Of a DNA stretch of 64,000 nt, positions 9,025-17,588 are shown piece after piece. A model generated the notes under the pieces. It was not told the DNA's origin, did not search any database, and worked only from the letters and a program-made list of their open reading frames with translations. Position 1 is the stretch's first letter, and every line of letters begins with the position of its first letter. Origin of the DNA: Mucinivorans sp036654415 (lineage in GTDB: Bacteria > Bacteroidota > Bacteroidia > Bacteroidales > Rikenellaceae). The DNA lies in NCBI GenBank assembly GCA_036654415.1, contig JAVVSB010000006.1:4670-68669 (forward strand). The letters run 5' to 3'. Made by a program: the position numbers and the translations under genes.

Positions 9025-10281
9025 TTAGTTTTTATGGATAGCCTCAACTGGCTCCATTATGGCGGCTGACCAAGCAGGGAAAAAGCCTGACACCGCACCA
9101 ACTACAGAGGAGATACCCAGACCTATCATTATATTCTTAAGAGTGAGTATTATCTCAAAACCCGACACCGCCGAAGCAATGGTTGTCCCAACCCATATCA
9201 GAAGCAACCCCACCGCACCACCAACCACCGAAAGTAAAACGGCCTCGAAAACAAATTGCAATAAAATAAAGTAAGGACGGGCACCCAAAGCCTTCTGAAT
9301 TCCTATTTGGGCGGTACGTTCACGCACCGAGACAAACATGATATTGGCAACCCCAAAACCTCCGACCAAAATAGAGAACAGACCAATAATACCCCCCACA
9401 AGATTAATCATCGAAAAGAGAGCATCGAGTTGCGTGGTGATGGCACTCACCTCGTTGATGGCGAAATTATTCTCAACCTGAGGTGCCTGCCTACGCATAC
9501 GACGTATAACAGAGGTTGCCTCGGCTTTAAAGTCCTCCATGTCGATACCTGGGCGACTCTTGATGGTAAGTTCGGGGTCGGCCCAACGCATATTTACAAA
9601 GTTCTGACCAAAACGAAGCGGCACCAACACCTGTTTATCATAACTCATACCATACATATTTTCGCCCTCTTTTTTGAACACCCCAACCACCGTAGCCCGA
9701 TAAGGGCCAATCTTAATGTCACGTCCCAAAGGATTATCACCCATAAAAAGTTCCTCTGCCACAGTGTAACCAATGACAGCCACACCAGAGCCTCCCTCGA
9801 ACTCCTGAGGGGTTAAAAAACGGCCACTCTCTAATTCTGTCTTACGAGTGCGGTCGTAATCAACCGTGGTGGCGATAACAATAACCTCACCAAGGGACTG
9901 TTTGCCGTACTGAAGCGTGCGGCTAAAGGTGATGGAAAGGGCAAAAACATCGGCCGAAGGCAACATATGTTGCAGCTCGGCAAATTCGGCAAGCGACACC
10001 TGAGGACGATTGGCATACTTCCACCACTGATACCCCTGTCCACCGTCTTCGGACACCCACGGCCAGCGACCTATGTAGACCACATTAGCACCTATGGATT
10101 CTACATTATTGTGTATATAACGCTCCAAAGAGTCGATAAGGGTGAAGACGGAGATAATTGCAAAAATGCCTATAGTGATGCCCAATAATGAAAGAAAAGT
10201 GCGCATCTTGTTGATTAGCACCTCACGCATAGCAAAGCGCAAACTCTCGATTATTTGCCGTATTGTAAAGAGTAGTTTCAT
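9025..10281 (-). CDS. MacB/FtsX-type ABC transporter permease
   Basis: Permease of the MacB-like ABC family (418 aa). Layout: N-terminal transmembrane helix (FLSLLGITIGIFAIISVF, about 32-49), a large periplasmic MacB_PCD domain (about 50-280), then three helices forming the FtsX domain, including the family motif MFVSVRERTAQIGIQKALGA near 325. The frame is open to 10293 but the ATG at 10281 (MKLLFTIRQ) is preferred because a TATATTTG promoter element lies nine bases upstream. No ATP-binding subunit or adaptor is in the window, so the partner must be encoded elsewhere. Such permeases move lipoproteins, peptides or antibiotics rather than sugars; its link with the two mannosidases is positional only. 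Confidence 0.88.
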   Translation of the reverse strand: MKLLFTIRQIIESLRFAMREVLINKMRTFLSLLGITIGIFAIISVFTLIDSLERYIHNNVESIGANVVYIGRWPWVSEDGGQGYQWWKYANRPQVSLAEFAELQHMLPSADVFALSITFSRTLQYGKQSLGEVIVIATTVDYDRTRKTELESGRFLTPQEFEGGSGVAVIGYTVAEELFMGDNPLGRDIKIGPYRATVVGVFKKEGENMYGMSYDKQVLVPLRFGQNFVNMRWADPELTIKSRPGIDMEDFKAEATSVIRRMRRQAPQVENNFAINEVSAITTQLDALFSMINLVGGIIGLFSILVGGFGVANIMFVSVRERTAQIGIQKALGARPYFILLQFVFEAVLLSVVGGAVGLLLIWVGTTIASAVSGFEIILTLKNIMIGLGISSVVGAVSGFFPAWSAAIMEPVEAIHKN

Positions 10282-10290
10282 AATAAAAGA

Positions 10291-10298
10291 CAAATATA
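10291..10298 (-). promoter_or_regulatory. -7 promoter element for macB-GH92-GH92-pgpH
   Basis: Minus strand reads TATATTTG, matching TAnnTTTG, nine bases before the permease ATG. It is the only match I find upstream of the four closely spaced genes, so it probably drives all of them. The leader would be very short. Confidence 0.5.
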
Positions 10299-10346
10299 CG
10301 AATAAATTCCTGAAATTTAACGCTATGAATTTCCCAAAAAAAACTC

Positions 10347-10354
10347 TACCTTTG
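10347..10354 (+). promoter_or_regulatory. -7 promoter element for the Lrp-family gene
   Basis: TACCTTTG, exact TAnnTTTG match, 35 bases upstream of the ATG at 10390 and divergent from the element at 10291-10298. An Lrp-type protein could autoregulate in this 108-base spacer, but I see no clear operator. Confidence 0.55.
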
Positions 10355-10389
10355 CCAAAATGAGAGCATATACAAAAACCACATAGACC

Positions 10390-10860
10390 ATGATGAAATA
10401 CAACATCGACGAAATAGACCGCAAAATTTTGAGCTACTTGATAGACAATGCTCGTATGCCCTTTTTAGAAATAGCACGCGAGTGCGGCATTTCGGGTGCT
10501 GCAATCCACCAACGAGTACGCAAATTGGAAGAGAATGGCATAATTGCAGGTTCGCACCTAAGGGTAGACCCAAAGGCTATGGGATTTGACGTGTGTGCCT
10601 TTGTGGGGGTGCAACTCTCGCAACCCGAGCTTACCGATGTGGTGGTTGAAAAGTTAACTCAGGTACGCGAAATTGTGGAGTGCCACTTTATTACAGGACG
10701 CAATACGCTGTTAATCAAATTATATTGCCGCGATAACGAACACTTGATGAAGGTTCTGGTAAACACCATCCAAAAGATAAAAGGGGTAAACCAAACTGAA
10801 ACTTTCGTTTCGCTCAATGAGCCCATAGGAGCCAGAGAGGTACATTTGGATAACGAGTAA
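10390..10860 (+). CDS. Lrp/AsnC family transcriptional regulator
   Basis: DNA-binding regulator of 156 aa. The N-terminal winged-helix begins DEIDRKILSYL, with the recognition helix region ISGAAIHQRVRKLEENG, followed by the C-terminal RAM/AsnC ligand-binding domain (about 70-145) that binds amino acids and forms octamers. It is the first gene of a plus-strand run (ribE, agmatinase-family, nhaA, unknown envelope gene) and 20 bases upstream of ribE. Two adjacent ATG codons exist (10390 and 10393); the first is used. Its effector is not predictable; the agmatinase-like gene nearby makes amino-acid nitrogen metabolism a reasonable guess. Confidence 0.92.
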   Translation: MMKYNIDEIDRKILSYLIDNARMPFLEIARECGISGAAIHQRVRKLEENGIIAGSHLRVDPKAMGFDVCAFVGVQLSQPELTDVVVEKLTQVREIVECHFITGRNTLLIKLYCRDNEHLMKVLVNTIQKIKGVNQTETFVSLNEPIGAREVHLDNE

Positions 10861-10880
10861 CGAACTTAAAAATAAGAACT

Positions 10881-11477
10881 ATGTTTTCAGGAATAGTGCA
10901 GAGTGTAGCTCTGGTAGAAAAGTTAAACCGCCAAGGCACCAATCTTAATATCACGCTGCGCTCAAAGCTCACCCCTGAGCTCCATATCGACCAAAGCGTG
11001 GCTCACAACGGTGTATGCCTGACAGTGGTGGATATTGCAGAACAATGCTACACAGTGACTGCCATTGCCGAGACACTTCTCAAAAGTAATTTGGGAGAAC
11101 TCAGTGTGGGTGACCAAGTTAATTTAGAACGGTCGATGCGGGCCGACGGAATGCTCGATGGCCATATTGTGCAGGGGCACGTCGACACAACAGCCATCTG
11201 CCGTAATATAGAACATCAACAAGGGAGTTGGTACTATACATTTGAACACGAGGCAAAAAAAGAGTTCCAAACGGTGGAGAAGGGGTCAGTATGCGTAAAT
11301 GGGGTTAGTCTGACGGTGGTCAACTCTCGTGAAAACTCTTTTCAGGTGGCCATCATACCATATACTTATGAAAACACTAATTTTCACTGCTTTGAAGTTG
11401 GTAGTCGTGTGAATTTGGAATTCGATATTTTGGGCAAATACATACTAAAATATATGACTATTTATGGAGCCAAATAA
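10881..11477 (+). CDS. ribE: Riboflavin synthase alpha subunit
   Basis: Catalyses dismutation of two 6,7-dimethyl-8-ribityllumazine molecules to riboflavin. At 198 aa it has the two tandem lumazine-binding barrels: the first starts MFSGIVQS and contains NGVCLTVV; the second starts DGHIVQGHVD and contains NGVSLTVV. The C-terminal helix for trimerisation is present. No FMN riboswitch can be seen, and the gene is internal to the unit begun by the Lrp-type regulator. Its last 14 bases overlap the next gene. Confidence 0.96.
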   Translation: MFSGIVQSVALVEKLNRQGTNLNITLRSKLTPELHIDQSVAHNGVCLTVVDIAEQCYTVTAIAETLLKSNLGELSVGDQVNLERSMRADGMLDGHIVQGHVDTTAICRNIEHQQGSWYYTFEHEAKKEFQTVEKGSVCVNGVSLTVVNSRENSFQVAIIPYTYENTNFHCFEVGSRVNLEFDILGKYILKYMTIYGAK

Positions 11478-12477
11478 AGTGTTCGACCCCGATGCTACAG
11501 GGGTGGCCAATGGTAACTATTTTGGCTTTGAGTTTTCGATATCACAGGCTGACTTAGTGTTACTTAGCGTGCCTTGGGATGCCACGGTAAGCTATCGAGC
11601 TGGCACAGCTTTAGGGCCTGAAGCCATAAAAGAGGCCTCCACACAAGTGGAGATATACGATGCCCAGTATGGCGACCTTTGGAAGCGTGGTATAGCCACA
11701 GACCAAGCCGAACCATTCGCCACTAAATATGGGGTCCAAGTAAGAGAAAAAGCAGCAAAAATTATATCGCAAATAGAACATGGGGAGAGTGGCGATAGCT
11801 CAATTTTAGAAGAGGTGAACTCAGCATGTGCAACGCTGCACGAAAAGATATATCGTAGGGCAACCGAGCTACTCGACTCCAGTAAAATAGTGGGCCTTGT
11901 GGGAGGAGACCACAGCACACCACTAGGGCTCGTGCGCGCCTTGGCACAGAGGCACCCAGGTATGGGGATTTTACACATCGATGCCCATTGCGATTTGCGT
12001 GAGGCCTACGAAGGATTCACCTACTCACATGCCTCAATAATGTACAATATACTAAAATCCACAGACATAGTTCAACTAACGCAAGTAGCTGTACGGGACT
12101 TCTGCTCAGAAGAGTTAGCCTTGGTAAATAAAGACAACCGCGTGACTCAATTTACTGATTTACAATTAAATCAAGCTAAATTTAGTGGACGAAGCTGGAG
12201 CGAGCAATGTGCCCAAATTATTAACACCTTACCAAAAAAGGTCTACATTAGTTTGGACATTGATGGACTAGACCCATCGCTCTGTCCATCAACAGGCACG
12301 CCTGTGGCTGGAGGACTCAGCTGGAATGAGACCATATATCTGTTACACAAAATCAAGGAAAGTGGCCGCACGGTGGTGGGTTTTGACCTAAACGAAGTGT
12401 CGCCAAGCGATGACCAATGGGATGCCAATGTGGGAGCTAGAATTTTATATAAACTATGTTTACTTGCACTAAGTTGA
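11464..12477 (+). CDS. Agmatinase/arginase-family ureohydrolase
   Basis: Binuclear manganese hydrolase of the arginase superfamily (337 aa). Metal-binding motifs are complete: GGDHS, HIDAHCDLR and SLDIDGLDPS, all in the expected order, with the C-terminal GFDLNEVSP. Members cleave agmatine, arginine, formiminoglutamate or related guanidino compounds to release urea or formamide; the substrate is not certain here, and agmatinase is the usual annotation for the Bacteroidetes group. The start at 11464 lies inside ribE (14-base overlap), and nhaA begins 28 bases downstream. Ammonia- or urea-generating reactions next to a proton antiporter could serve pH homeostasis (inference). Confidence 0.85.
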   Translation: MEPNKVFDPDATGVANGNYFGFEFSISQADLVLLSVPWDATVSYRAGTALGPEAIKEASTQVEIYDAQYGDLWKRGIATDQAEPFATKYGVQVREKAAKIISQIEHGESGDSSILEEVNSACATLHEKIYRRATELLDSSKIVGLVGGDHSTPLGLVRALAQRHPGMGILHIDAHCDLREAYEGFTYSHASIMYNILKSTDIVQLTQVAVRDFCSEELALVNKDNRVTQFTDLQLNQAKFSGRSWSEQCAQIINTLPKKVYISLDIDGLDPSLCPSTGTPVAGGLSWNETIYLLHKIKESGRTVVGFDLNEVSPSDDQWDANVGARILYKLCLLALS

Positions 12478-12505
12478 ATTTTACTTTACTCTAATCTTTT
12501 TCACC

Positions 12506-13828
12506 ATGCAATCAGCTAAAACACCATTGGGAGCAATTCAGAAATTCTTACATTCACCTCTTGCTGGTGGAGCTATACTTATTATGTGCACCATTGTGGC
12601 CCTTATTTTCTCGCACCTTGATGCCACCAGTGCTTGGTATGCAGGATTATGGGAGAGTTCATTAACGATAGGCTTTCCAGGATTTGGCATAACACATACA
12701 ATACAAGAGTGGATTAATGATGCCCTTATGGCTGTCTTCTTCTTTGCCGTTGGTTTGGAAATCAAACGTGAAATAGTTGCTGGTCAACTCAAGTCCTTTC
12801 ACCAGGCCTCACTACCCATAGCAGCGGCCATAGGGGGGATGATTGTACCAGCACTTATATATGTAAGTTTCAACGAGGGAACACCATCGGCACACGGCTG
12901 GGGAATACCCATGGCCACCGACATAGCCTTTGCACTAGGAGTGTTGTCGATGTTTTCGAGTCGAGTGCCGCTATCGCTCAAAGTCTTTCTGACGGCACTA
13001 GCCATTGTGGATGACTTAGGTGCTATTTTGGTTATCGCCATCTTCTACTCCTCCTCAATCAACTTTGTGATGCTCGGGTGTGCAGCATTAATATTTATCT
13101 ACCTAATGCTCCTGAACCACTACAATGTTTACAAAATGCGTATGTACCTAATACCAGCCATTGTTCTATGGTTCTTATTTCTAAACTCGGGAGTACACGC
13201 AACCATTGCAGGTGTGCTCATTGCCATGACAATGCCAAGTAGTTCAAAATTCACCAAAGCACAATTTATACAACGCTCAGCGGAGTTATTATCAATATTC
13301 AAGAAATCAGAACAAGGGCTCGAATTAATCAATAATGAGACCCAACACCAAGCTCTACAAGAGTTAAGAGTGATAAGCCGCAATACTATTTCACCTATCC
13401 AACGGTTGGAACACGCCCTACACTCCAGTGTTAACTTCTTTATTATGCCTATCTTTGCCCTGGCCAATGCGGGGGTGGTGATTGCCATGACCGACCTACC
13501 TGCTCTTCTTGATAGCCAAGGACTTGGTATTGAATTAGGGCTGATTATAGGTAAACCTATCGGAATTGTCCTCTTTAGTTGGATAATTATAAAAATGGGG
13601 CTCAGTCAGATGCCTCAAGGGGCCACATGGCCAAAGCTTATAGGAGTGGGATGTTTGGGAGGTATAGGCTTTACGATGTCCATATTTATTGATATGTTGG
13701 CCTTTAGCGACCCAACAATGGTAAGCTATGGCAAGATGGCTATTCTAACAGCTTCTATCATAGCTGGTATTGTGGGCTCGGTGGTGTTAATGAACACAAA
13801 AAAAGTAGAGAGTCGCTATCATTGGTAG
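12506..13828 (+). CDS. nhaA: Na+/H+ antiporter NhaA
   Basis: Inner-membrane antiporter that exports sodium in exchange for protons (440 aa, about 12 helices). Hallmarks include VGLEIKRE in the early cytoplasmic loop, PMATDIAFALGVL and the paired aspartates in LAIVDDLGAIL that bind the ions. The C-terminal helices GVGCLGGIGFTMSIF are typical. A central hydrophilic stretch (about residues 250-305) is longer than in the enterobacterial protein, consistent with the lengths seen in Bacteroidetes. It follows the agmatinase-like gene by 28 bases in the same direction. Confidence 0.96.
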   Translation: MQSAKTPLGAIQKFLHSPLAGGAILIMCTIVALIFSHLDATSAWYAGLWESSLTIGFPGFGITHTIQEWINDALMAVFFFAVGLEIKREIVAGQLKSFHQASLPIAAAIGGMIVPALIYVSFNEGTPSAHGWGIPMATDIAFALGVLSMFSSRVPLSLKVFLTALAIVDDLGAILVIAIFYSSSINFVMLGCAALIFIYLMLLNHYNVYKMRMYLIPAIVLWFLFLNSGVHATIAGVLIAMTMPSSSKFTKAQFIQRSAELLSIFKKSEQGLELINNETQHQALQELRVISRNTISPIQRLEHALHSSVNFFIMPIFALANAGVVIAMTDLPALLDSQGLGIELGLIIGKPIGIVLFSWIIIKMGLSQMPQGATWPKLIGVGCLGGIGFTMSIFIDMLAFSDPTMVSYGKMAILTASIIAGIVGSVVLMNTKKVESRYHW

Positions 13829-13849
13829 TAATGTAAAATATCTGCGCCT

Positions 13850-14794
13850 ATGAAAAAGATTTCACTTATCTTGTTGCTAATATTTTTGGCAGCAAGTCAG
13901 TTGTCCGTGGCACAAAATTTGGCCAAGATAACCGAAAGGATTGATTCGCTTCATCCGCACCACATTCAAACAGAGCTAGGCTTCAGCTTTTTTATGAAGT
14001 CTAAAGATGGGAAACCTTTCTCAGACCTTGTGCTTCATGCTTCGCAAAACTTGGCCTATGTATCTGCTCTACATGGCTACCGTCTCAACGGAGCGCAATA
14101 CTTTGAACGAAACAATGACGGCACAATCGACCAACGTTGCTATGCCTTGGTGGATGTGGCTCCCTTTCAATATCATATGACAGATGGTATGCTGAAAGAG
14201 CGTAAGCTCTATGGTCACGCCATGGTACTATGGGAAAATAATTCAGACAGAGGACTACGATGGCGATATAAAGTGGGGGCCTATATTCACCCTTGGGGAT
14301 ACAGTAGTAAGAAATTCCGTTTTAATTTCAGCCTTGGTGTAGTTGGTGCTTGGGCATTATGGTGGGTCAACAACCCAACAAAAATCGAAGCAATGACCCC
14401 ACAAAGAAGAGAGATGGCCAACTACATCAACAGCCAATATGCGCCCTACAAGGGAGATTATCGAGAATTTACAGACGTAAAATTGTCGCTCAATTTGGAA
14501 TTGGAGTGGATGCCAAGCAAGGTATTTTCGATGACCCTAAACTCTTATGTCGACCAAGGGCTCTGCTCGCCATTCAACGACCAGATAAAAGAACGCTACC
14601 CCGAACTACGCAAAATGTACCCACACTTAGTGGCTGACCTGCGTTTGAATTTCACGGTGCACAAATCGCTTGACCTCTTTATCAATCTAAACAACGACTA
14701 CGAACGTGGGGCACTCACCATTTGGGGTGCCGATTGGCAAAGCACATCCACAATAGGCATAGCGTGGAAATTCAGAGATAAAGGAGAGTACTAA
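13850..14794 (+). CDS. Unknown secreted, possibly outer-membrane protein
   Basis: 314 aa with a clear Sec signal peptide (MKKISLILLLIFLAASQLSVAQ, cleavage after about residue 22). I do not recognise the family. The mature part has alternating polar/hydrophobic stretches and many aromatics (for example RWRYKVGAYIHPWGY, LSLNLELEWMP), and ends in a strand-like segment (STIGIAWKF), so a beta-barrel or beta-sandwich envelope protein is plausible. No lipobox, Cys pairs or enzymatic motif. It is the last gene of the run starting with the Lrp regulator, 21 bases after nhaA, and converges on ftsY with two bases between stops. Confidence 0.7.
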   Translation: MKKISLILLLIFLAASQLSVAQNLAKITERIDSLHPHHIQTELGFSFFMKSKDGKPFSDLVLHASQNLAYVSALHGYRLNGAQYFERNNDGTIDQRCYALVDVAPFQYHMTDGMLKERKLYGHAMVLWENNSDRGLRWRYKVGAYIHPWGYSSKKFRFNFSLGVVGAWALWWVNNPTKIEAMTPQRREMANYINSQYAPYKGDYREFTDVKLSLNLELEWMPSKVFSMTLNSYVDQGLCSPFNDQIKERYPELRKMYPHLVADLRLNFTVHKSLDLFINLNNDYERGALTIWGADWQSTSTIGIAWKFRDKGEY

Positions 14795-14796
14795 AA

Positions 14797-15768
14797 TTAG
14801 TTTTTGAAGAGTGAACTCACAAAACGAGAAGCATCGAATACCTGAAGGTCAGCTACCCCCTCTCCAACACCAATATAGGCCACTGGAATATGCATCTGGT
14901 GAGAAATACCAATAACCACTCCCCCCTTGGCCGTACCATCTAATTTAGTGACGGCCAGCGCGCTAACCTGTGTGGCAGCAGTAAACTGACGAGCCTGTTC
15001 ATAGGCGTTCTGTCCCGTGGAACCATCCAACACCAGAAGAACCTCGTGCGGAGAATTTGGGATAACTTTTTGCATCACAGTACGAATTTTAGTAAGCTCA
15101 TTCATCAAGCCAACCTTATTATGCAGACGTCCTGCTGTATCGATAAGCACCACATCTGCCCCCGCAGCCTTGGCCGCAGCCAGAGTGTCGTAGGCCACAG
15201 AAGCGGGGTCCGAACCCATCTGTTGCTTAATGATTTTGGCTCCAGCACGCACTGACCACACCTCTAACTGCTCGATGGCAGCAGCACGAAAAGTATCGGC
15301 AGCCCCTATGTAGACACGTTTACCCGAGGTCTCTAACCTAGCAGCTAACTTACCAATGGTTGTGGTTTTACCCACCCCATTGACCCCAACAACCATCACC
15401 ACAAAAGGGTTGCCATCAGCATCCTTTTCAAAATTAAAGCCATGTTCCAAAGAAATATTGGACTCCAACATATCCGAAATCTCGGCACGCAAAATACCAT
15501 TGAGTTCACTGGTATCTAGGTATTTATCACGAGCAACACGAGCCTCGATACGGGCAATGATGGCAAGGGTGGTCTCGACACCAACATCAGAACTCACCAA
15601 CACCTGCTCCAGGTTATCCAACACCTGTTCATCGACTCGGCTCTTGCCAACCACCGCGCGAGAGAGCTTAGAGAAAAACCCTTCACGACTCTTCTCTAAC
15701 CCATTATCAAGCTTTTGCTGGGCCTCGGGAGCGGCATCTTTTTTCTTAAAAAAGTCAAACAACCCCAT
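14797..15768 (-). CDS. ftsY: Signal recognition particle receptor FtsY
   Basis: SRP-GTPase that docks ribosome-SRP complexes at the membrane (323 aa). N-terminal four-helix domain (about 20-110) is preceded by only a short acidic/basic tail, as usual in Bacteroidetes. The G domain shows GVNGVGKTTTIGKLA (G1), DTFRAAAIEQL, DTAGRLH (G3), TKLDGTAKGG (G4) and the C-terminal GEGVADLQVFD. Two bases after the aspS stop, so aspS-ftsY form one transcript. Confidence 0.97.
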   Translation of the reverse strand: MGLFDFFKKKDAAPEAQQKLDNGLEKSREGFFSKLSRAVVGKSRVDEQVLDNLEQVLVSSDVGVETTLAIIARIEARVARDKYLDTSELNGILRAEISDMLESNISLEHGFNFEKDADGNPFVVMVVGVNGVGKTTTIGKLAARLETSGKRVYIGAADTFRAAAIEQLEVWSVRAGAKIIKQQMGSDPASVAYDTLAAAKAAGADVVLIDTAGRLHNKVGLMNELTKIRTVMQKVIPNSPHEVLLVLDGSTGQNAYEQARQFTAATQVSALAVTKLDGTAKGGVVIGISHQMHIPVAYIGVGEGVADLQVFDASRFVSSLFKN

Positions 15769-15770
15769 GG

Positions 15771-17516
15771 TTATGATAATTTTATTGCCAATTCGGCAAG
15801 TTGTTCAGCCGAAATAGCCGAAGGGGAATCAATCATCTGGTCGCGCCCTGAATTATTTTTAGGGAAGGCGATATAGTCGCGAATAGAATCCTGACCTCCA
15901 AAAATTGCACACCAACGGTCGAAACCAAAAGCGATACCTCCATGAGGTGGCGCACCATACTTAAAGGCCCCTAGAAGGAAACCAAATTGCTCCTGAGCCT
16001 GTTCCTTGGTGAAGCCCAAAACCTCGAACATTCGGCTTTGTAGTGTCTGCTCGTGGATACGAATTGAGCCCCCACCCACCTCGACACCATTACAAACAAA
16101 GTCATAAGCATCGGCACGTACAGCCCCAGGGTCAGTGTCGAACAGAGCAATATCCTCCTTGACAGGAGAGGTAAATGGATGATGCATGGCAAAGAAACGC
16201 CCCGCCTGCTCGTCCCACTCCAAAAGCGGGAAGTCCACAACCCACATTGGGGCAAAAACGCCAACAGTGCGCAAGCCAAGACGACCACCCATCTCCAGAC
16301 GCAATTCACCCAACCCCTTAAGAGTTGCCGTACGAGAGCCAGCCATCACCAATATTAAGTCACCCTTTTGAGCCCCAAGTGCCTCAGCCCAAAGTTTAAG
16401 AACATCTTGTCCGAAAAATTTATCAACACTCGACTTTACAGTTCCTTCCTCACCCAGACGAGCATAAATAAGCCCTGTACCTCCAATCTGAGGACGCTTG
16501 ACCCACTCGGTAAGTTCATCCATCTGTTTGCGAGTATAACTTCCAGCCCCTTTAGCACATATGGCCCCCACATATTCGGCATTGTCAAAAACCGAGAAGC
16601 CAGCGCCACGCATGGCTGGAGTAAACTCCTCGATACACATTTCGAAACGGATATCTGGTTTATCAGACCCATAATACTTCATGGCATCGGCATAACTCAT
16701 CCGAGGAAACTTTGGTGTAACCTCCACCCCTATAACCTTCTCAAACATGGCGCGAATCATCCCCTCGAAAGTACGAAGTACATCTTCACGCTCAACAAAG
16801 GCCATCTCGCAATCTATCTGCGTAAATTCGGGCTGACGGTCAGCTCTTAAATCCTCATCGCGAAAGCAGCGCACTATCTGGAAATAACGGTCAAACCCAC
16901 TCACCATCAAGAGCTGTTTGAAGGTCTGAGGCGACTGTGGCAAAGCATAAAACTGCCCCTGGTTCATTCGCGAAGGCACCACAAAATCGCGAGCTCCCTC
17001 GGGTGTGGATTTGATTAAATAAGGGGTTTCAATTTCAAGAAATCCCTGTTCATCAAGATAATGGCGTACAATCTGAGCCATGCGGTGGCGCAACATCAAA
17101 GCCTTTTGCAAAGGATTGCGACGCAAATCAAGATATCTATATTTCATTCGGAGCTCATCACCACCATCTGAATTATCCTCGATGGTAAAAGGTGGCGTTT
17201 CTGAAACATTAAGAACAGTTATTTCACTAGCCAAGAGTTCAATCTCGCCAGTTGGAATCTTAGTATTCTTCGAGGCACGCTCAATTACTTGACCACTAAC
17301 CTGTATCACAAATTCACGTCCCAAACTCTCGGCCACAGCCTTCAACGAGGCCGAAGCGTGCTCATCAACTGCTATCTGAGTGATACCATAACGGTCGCGA
17401 AGGTCAATAAAAATCATGGCTCCAAGGTTGCGCACACGCTGCACCCAGCCGCTTAGGAGAACCTGTTGGTTTACATCCGTGGCGCGTAGGCAACCACAAG
17501 TATGTGTTCTATACAT
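15771..17516 (-). CDS. aspS: Aspartyl-tRNA synthetase
   Basis: Class II aminoacyl-tRNA synthetase (581 aa). N-terminal OB anticodon-binding domain starts MYRTHTCGCLR; motif 2 is FRDEDLRADRQPEFTQID; the bacterial GAD insertion occupies the middle third; motif 3 is GIAFGFDRW near the C-terminus. The frame extends eight codons further to a GTG at 17540, but that extension overlaps the TACCTTTG promoter element, so the ATG at 17516 with the family-typical N-terminus is used. ftsY follows after two bases. Confidence 0.97.
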   Translation of the reverse strand: MYRTHTCGCLRATDVNQQVLLSGWVQRVRNLGAMIFIDLRDRYGITQIAVDEHASASLKAVAESLGREFVIQVSGQVIERASKNTKIPTGEIELLASEITVLNVSETPPFTIEDNSDGGDELRMKYRYLDLRRNPLQKALMLRHRMAQIVRHYLDEQGFLEIETPYLIKSTPEGARDFVVPSRMNQGQFYALPQSPQTFKQLLMVSGFDRYFQIVRCFRDEDLRADRQPEFTQIDCEMAFVEREDVLRTFEGMIRAMFEKVIGVEVTPKFPRMSYADAMKYYGSDKPDIRFEMCIEEFTPAMRGAGFSVFDNAEYVGAICAKGAGSYTRKQMDELTEWVKRPQIGGTGLIYARLGEEGTVKSSVDKFFGQDVLKLWAEALGAQKGDLILVMAGSRTATLKGLGELRLEMGGRLGLRTVGVFAPMWVVDFPLLEWDEQAGRFFAMHHPFTSPVKEDIALFDTDPGAVRADAYDFVCNGVEVGGGSIRIHEQTLQSRMFEVLGFTKEQAQEQFGFLLGAFKYGAPPHGGIAFGFDRWCAIFGGQDSIRDYIAFPKNNSGRDQMIDSPSAISAEQLAELAIKLS

Positions 17517-17539
17517 ATTGCATTCTATTTTAAACGGCA

Positions 17540-17547
17540 CAAAGGTA
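17540..17547 (-). promoter_or_regulatory. -7 promoter element for aspS-ftsY
   Basis: Minus strand reads TACCTTTG (exact TAnnTTTG), 23 bases before the aspS ATG at 17516. Its position rules out the GTG start at 17540. Confidence 0.55.
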
Positions 17548-17588
17548 ATATAAAAAAGCGAAATTGGTAAACAGATAGCTCACAAGGG

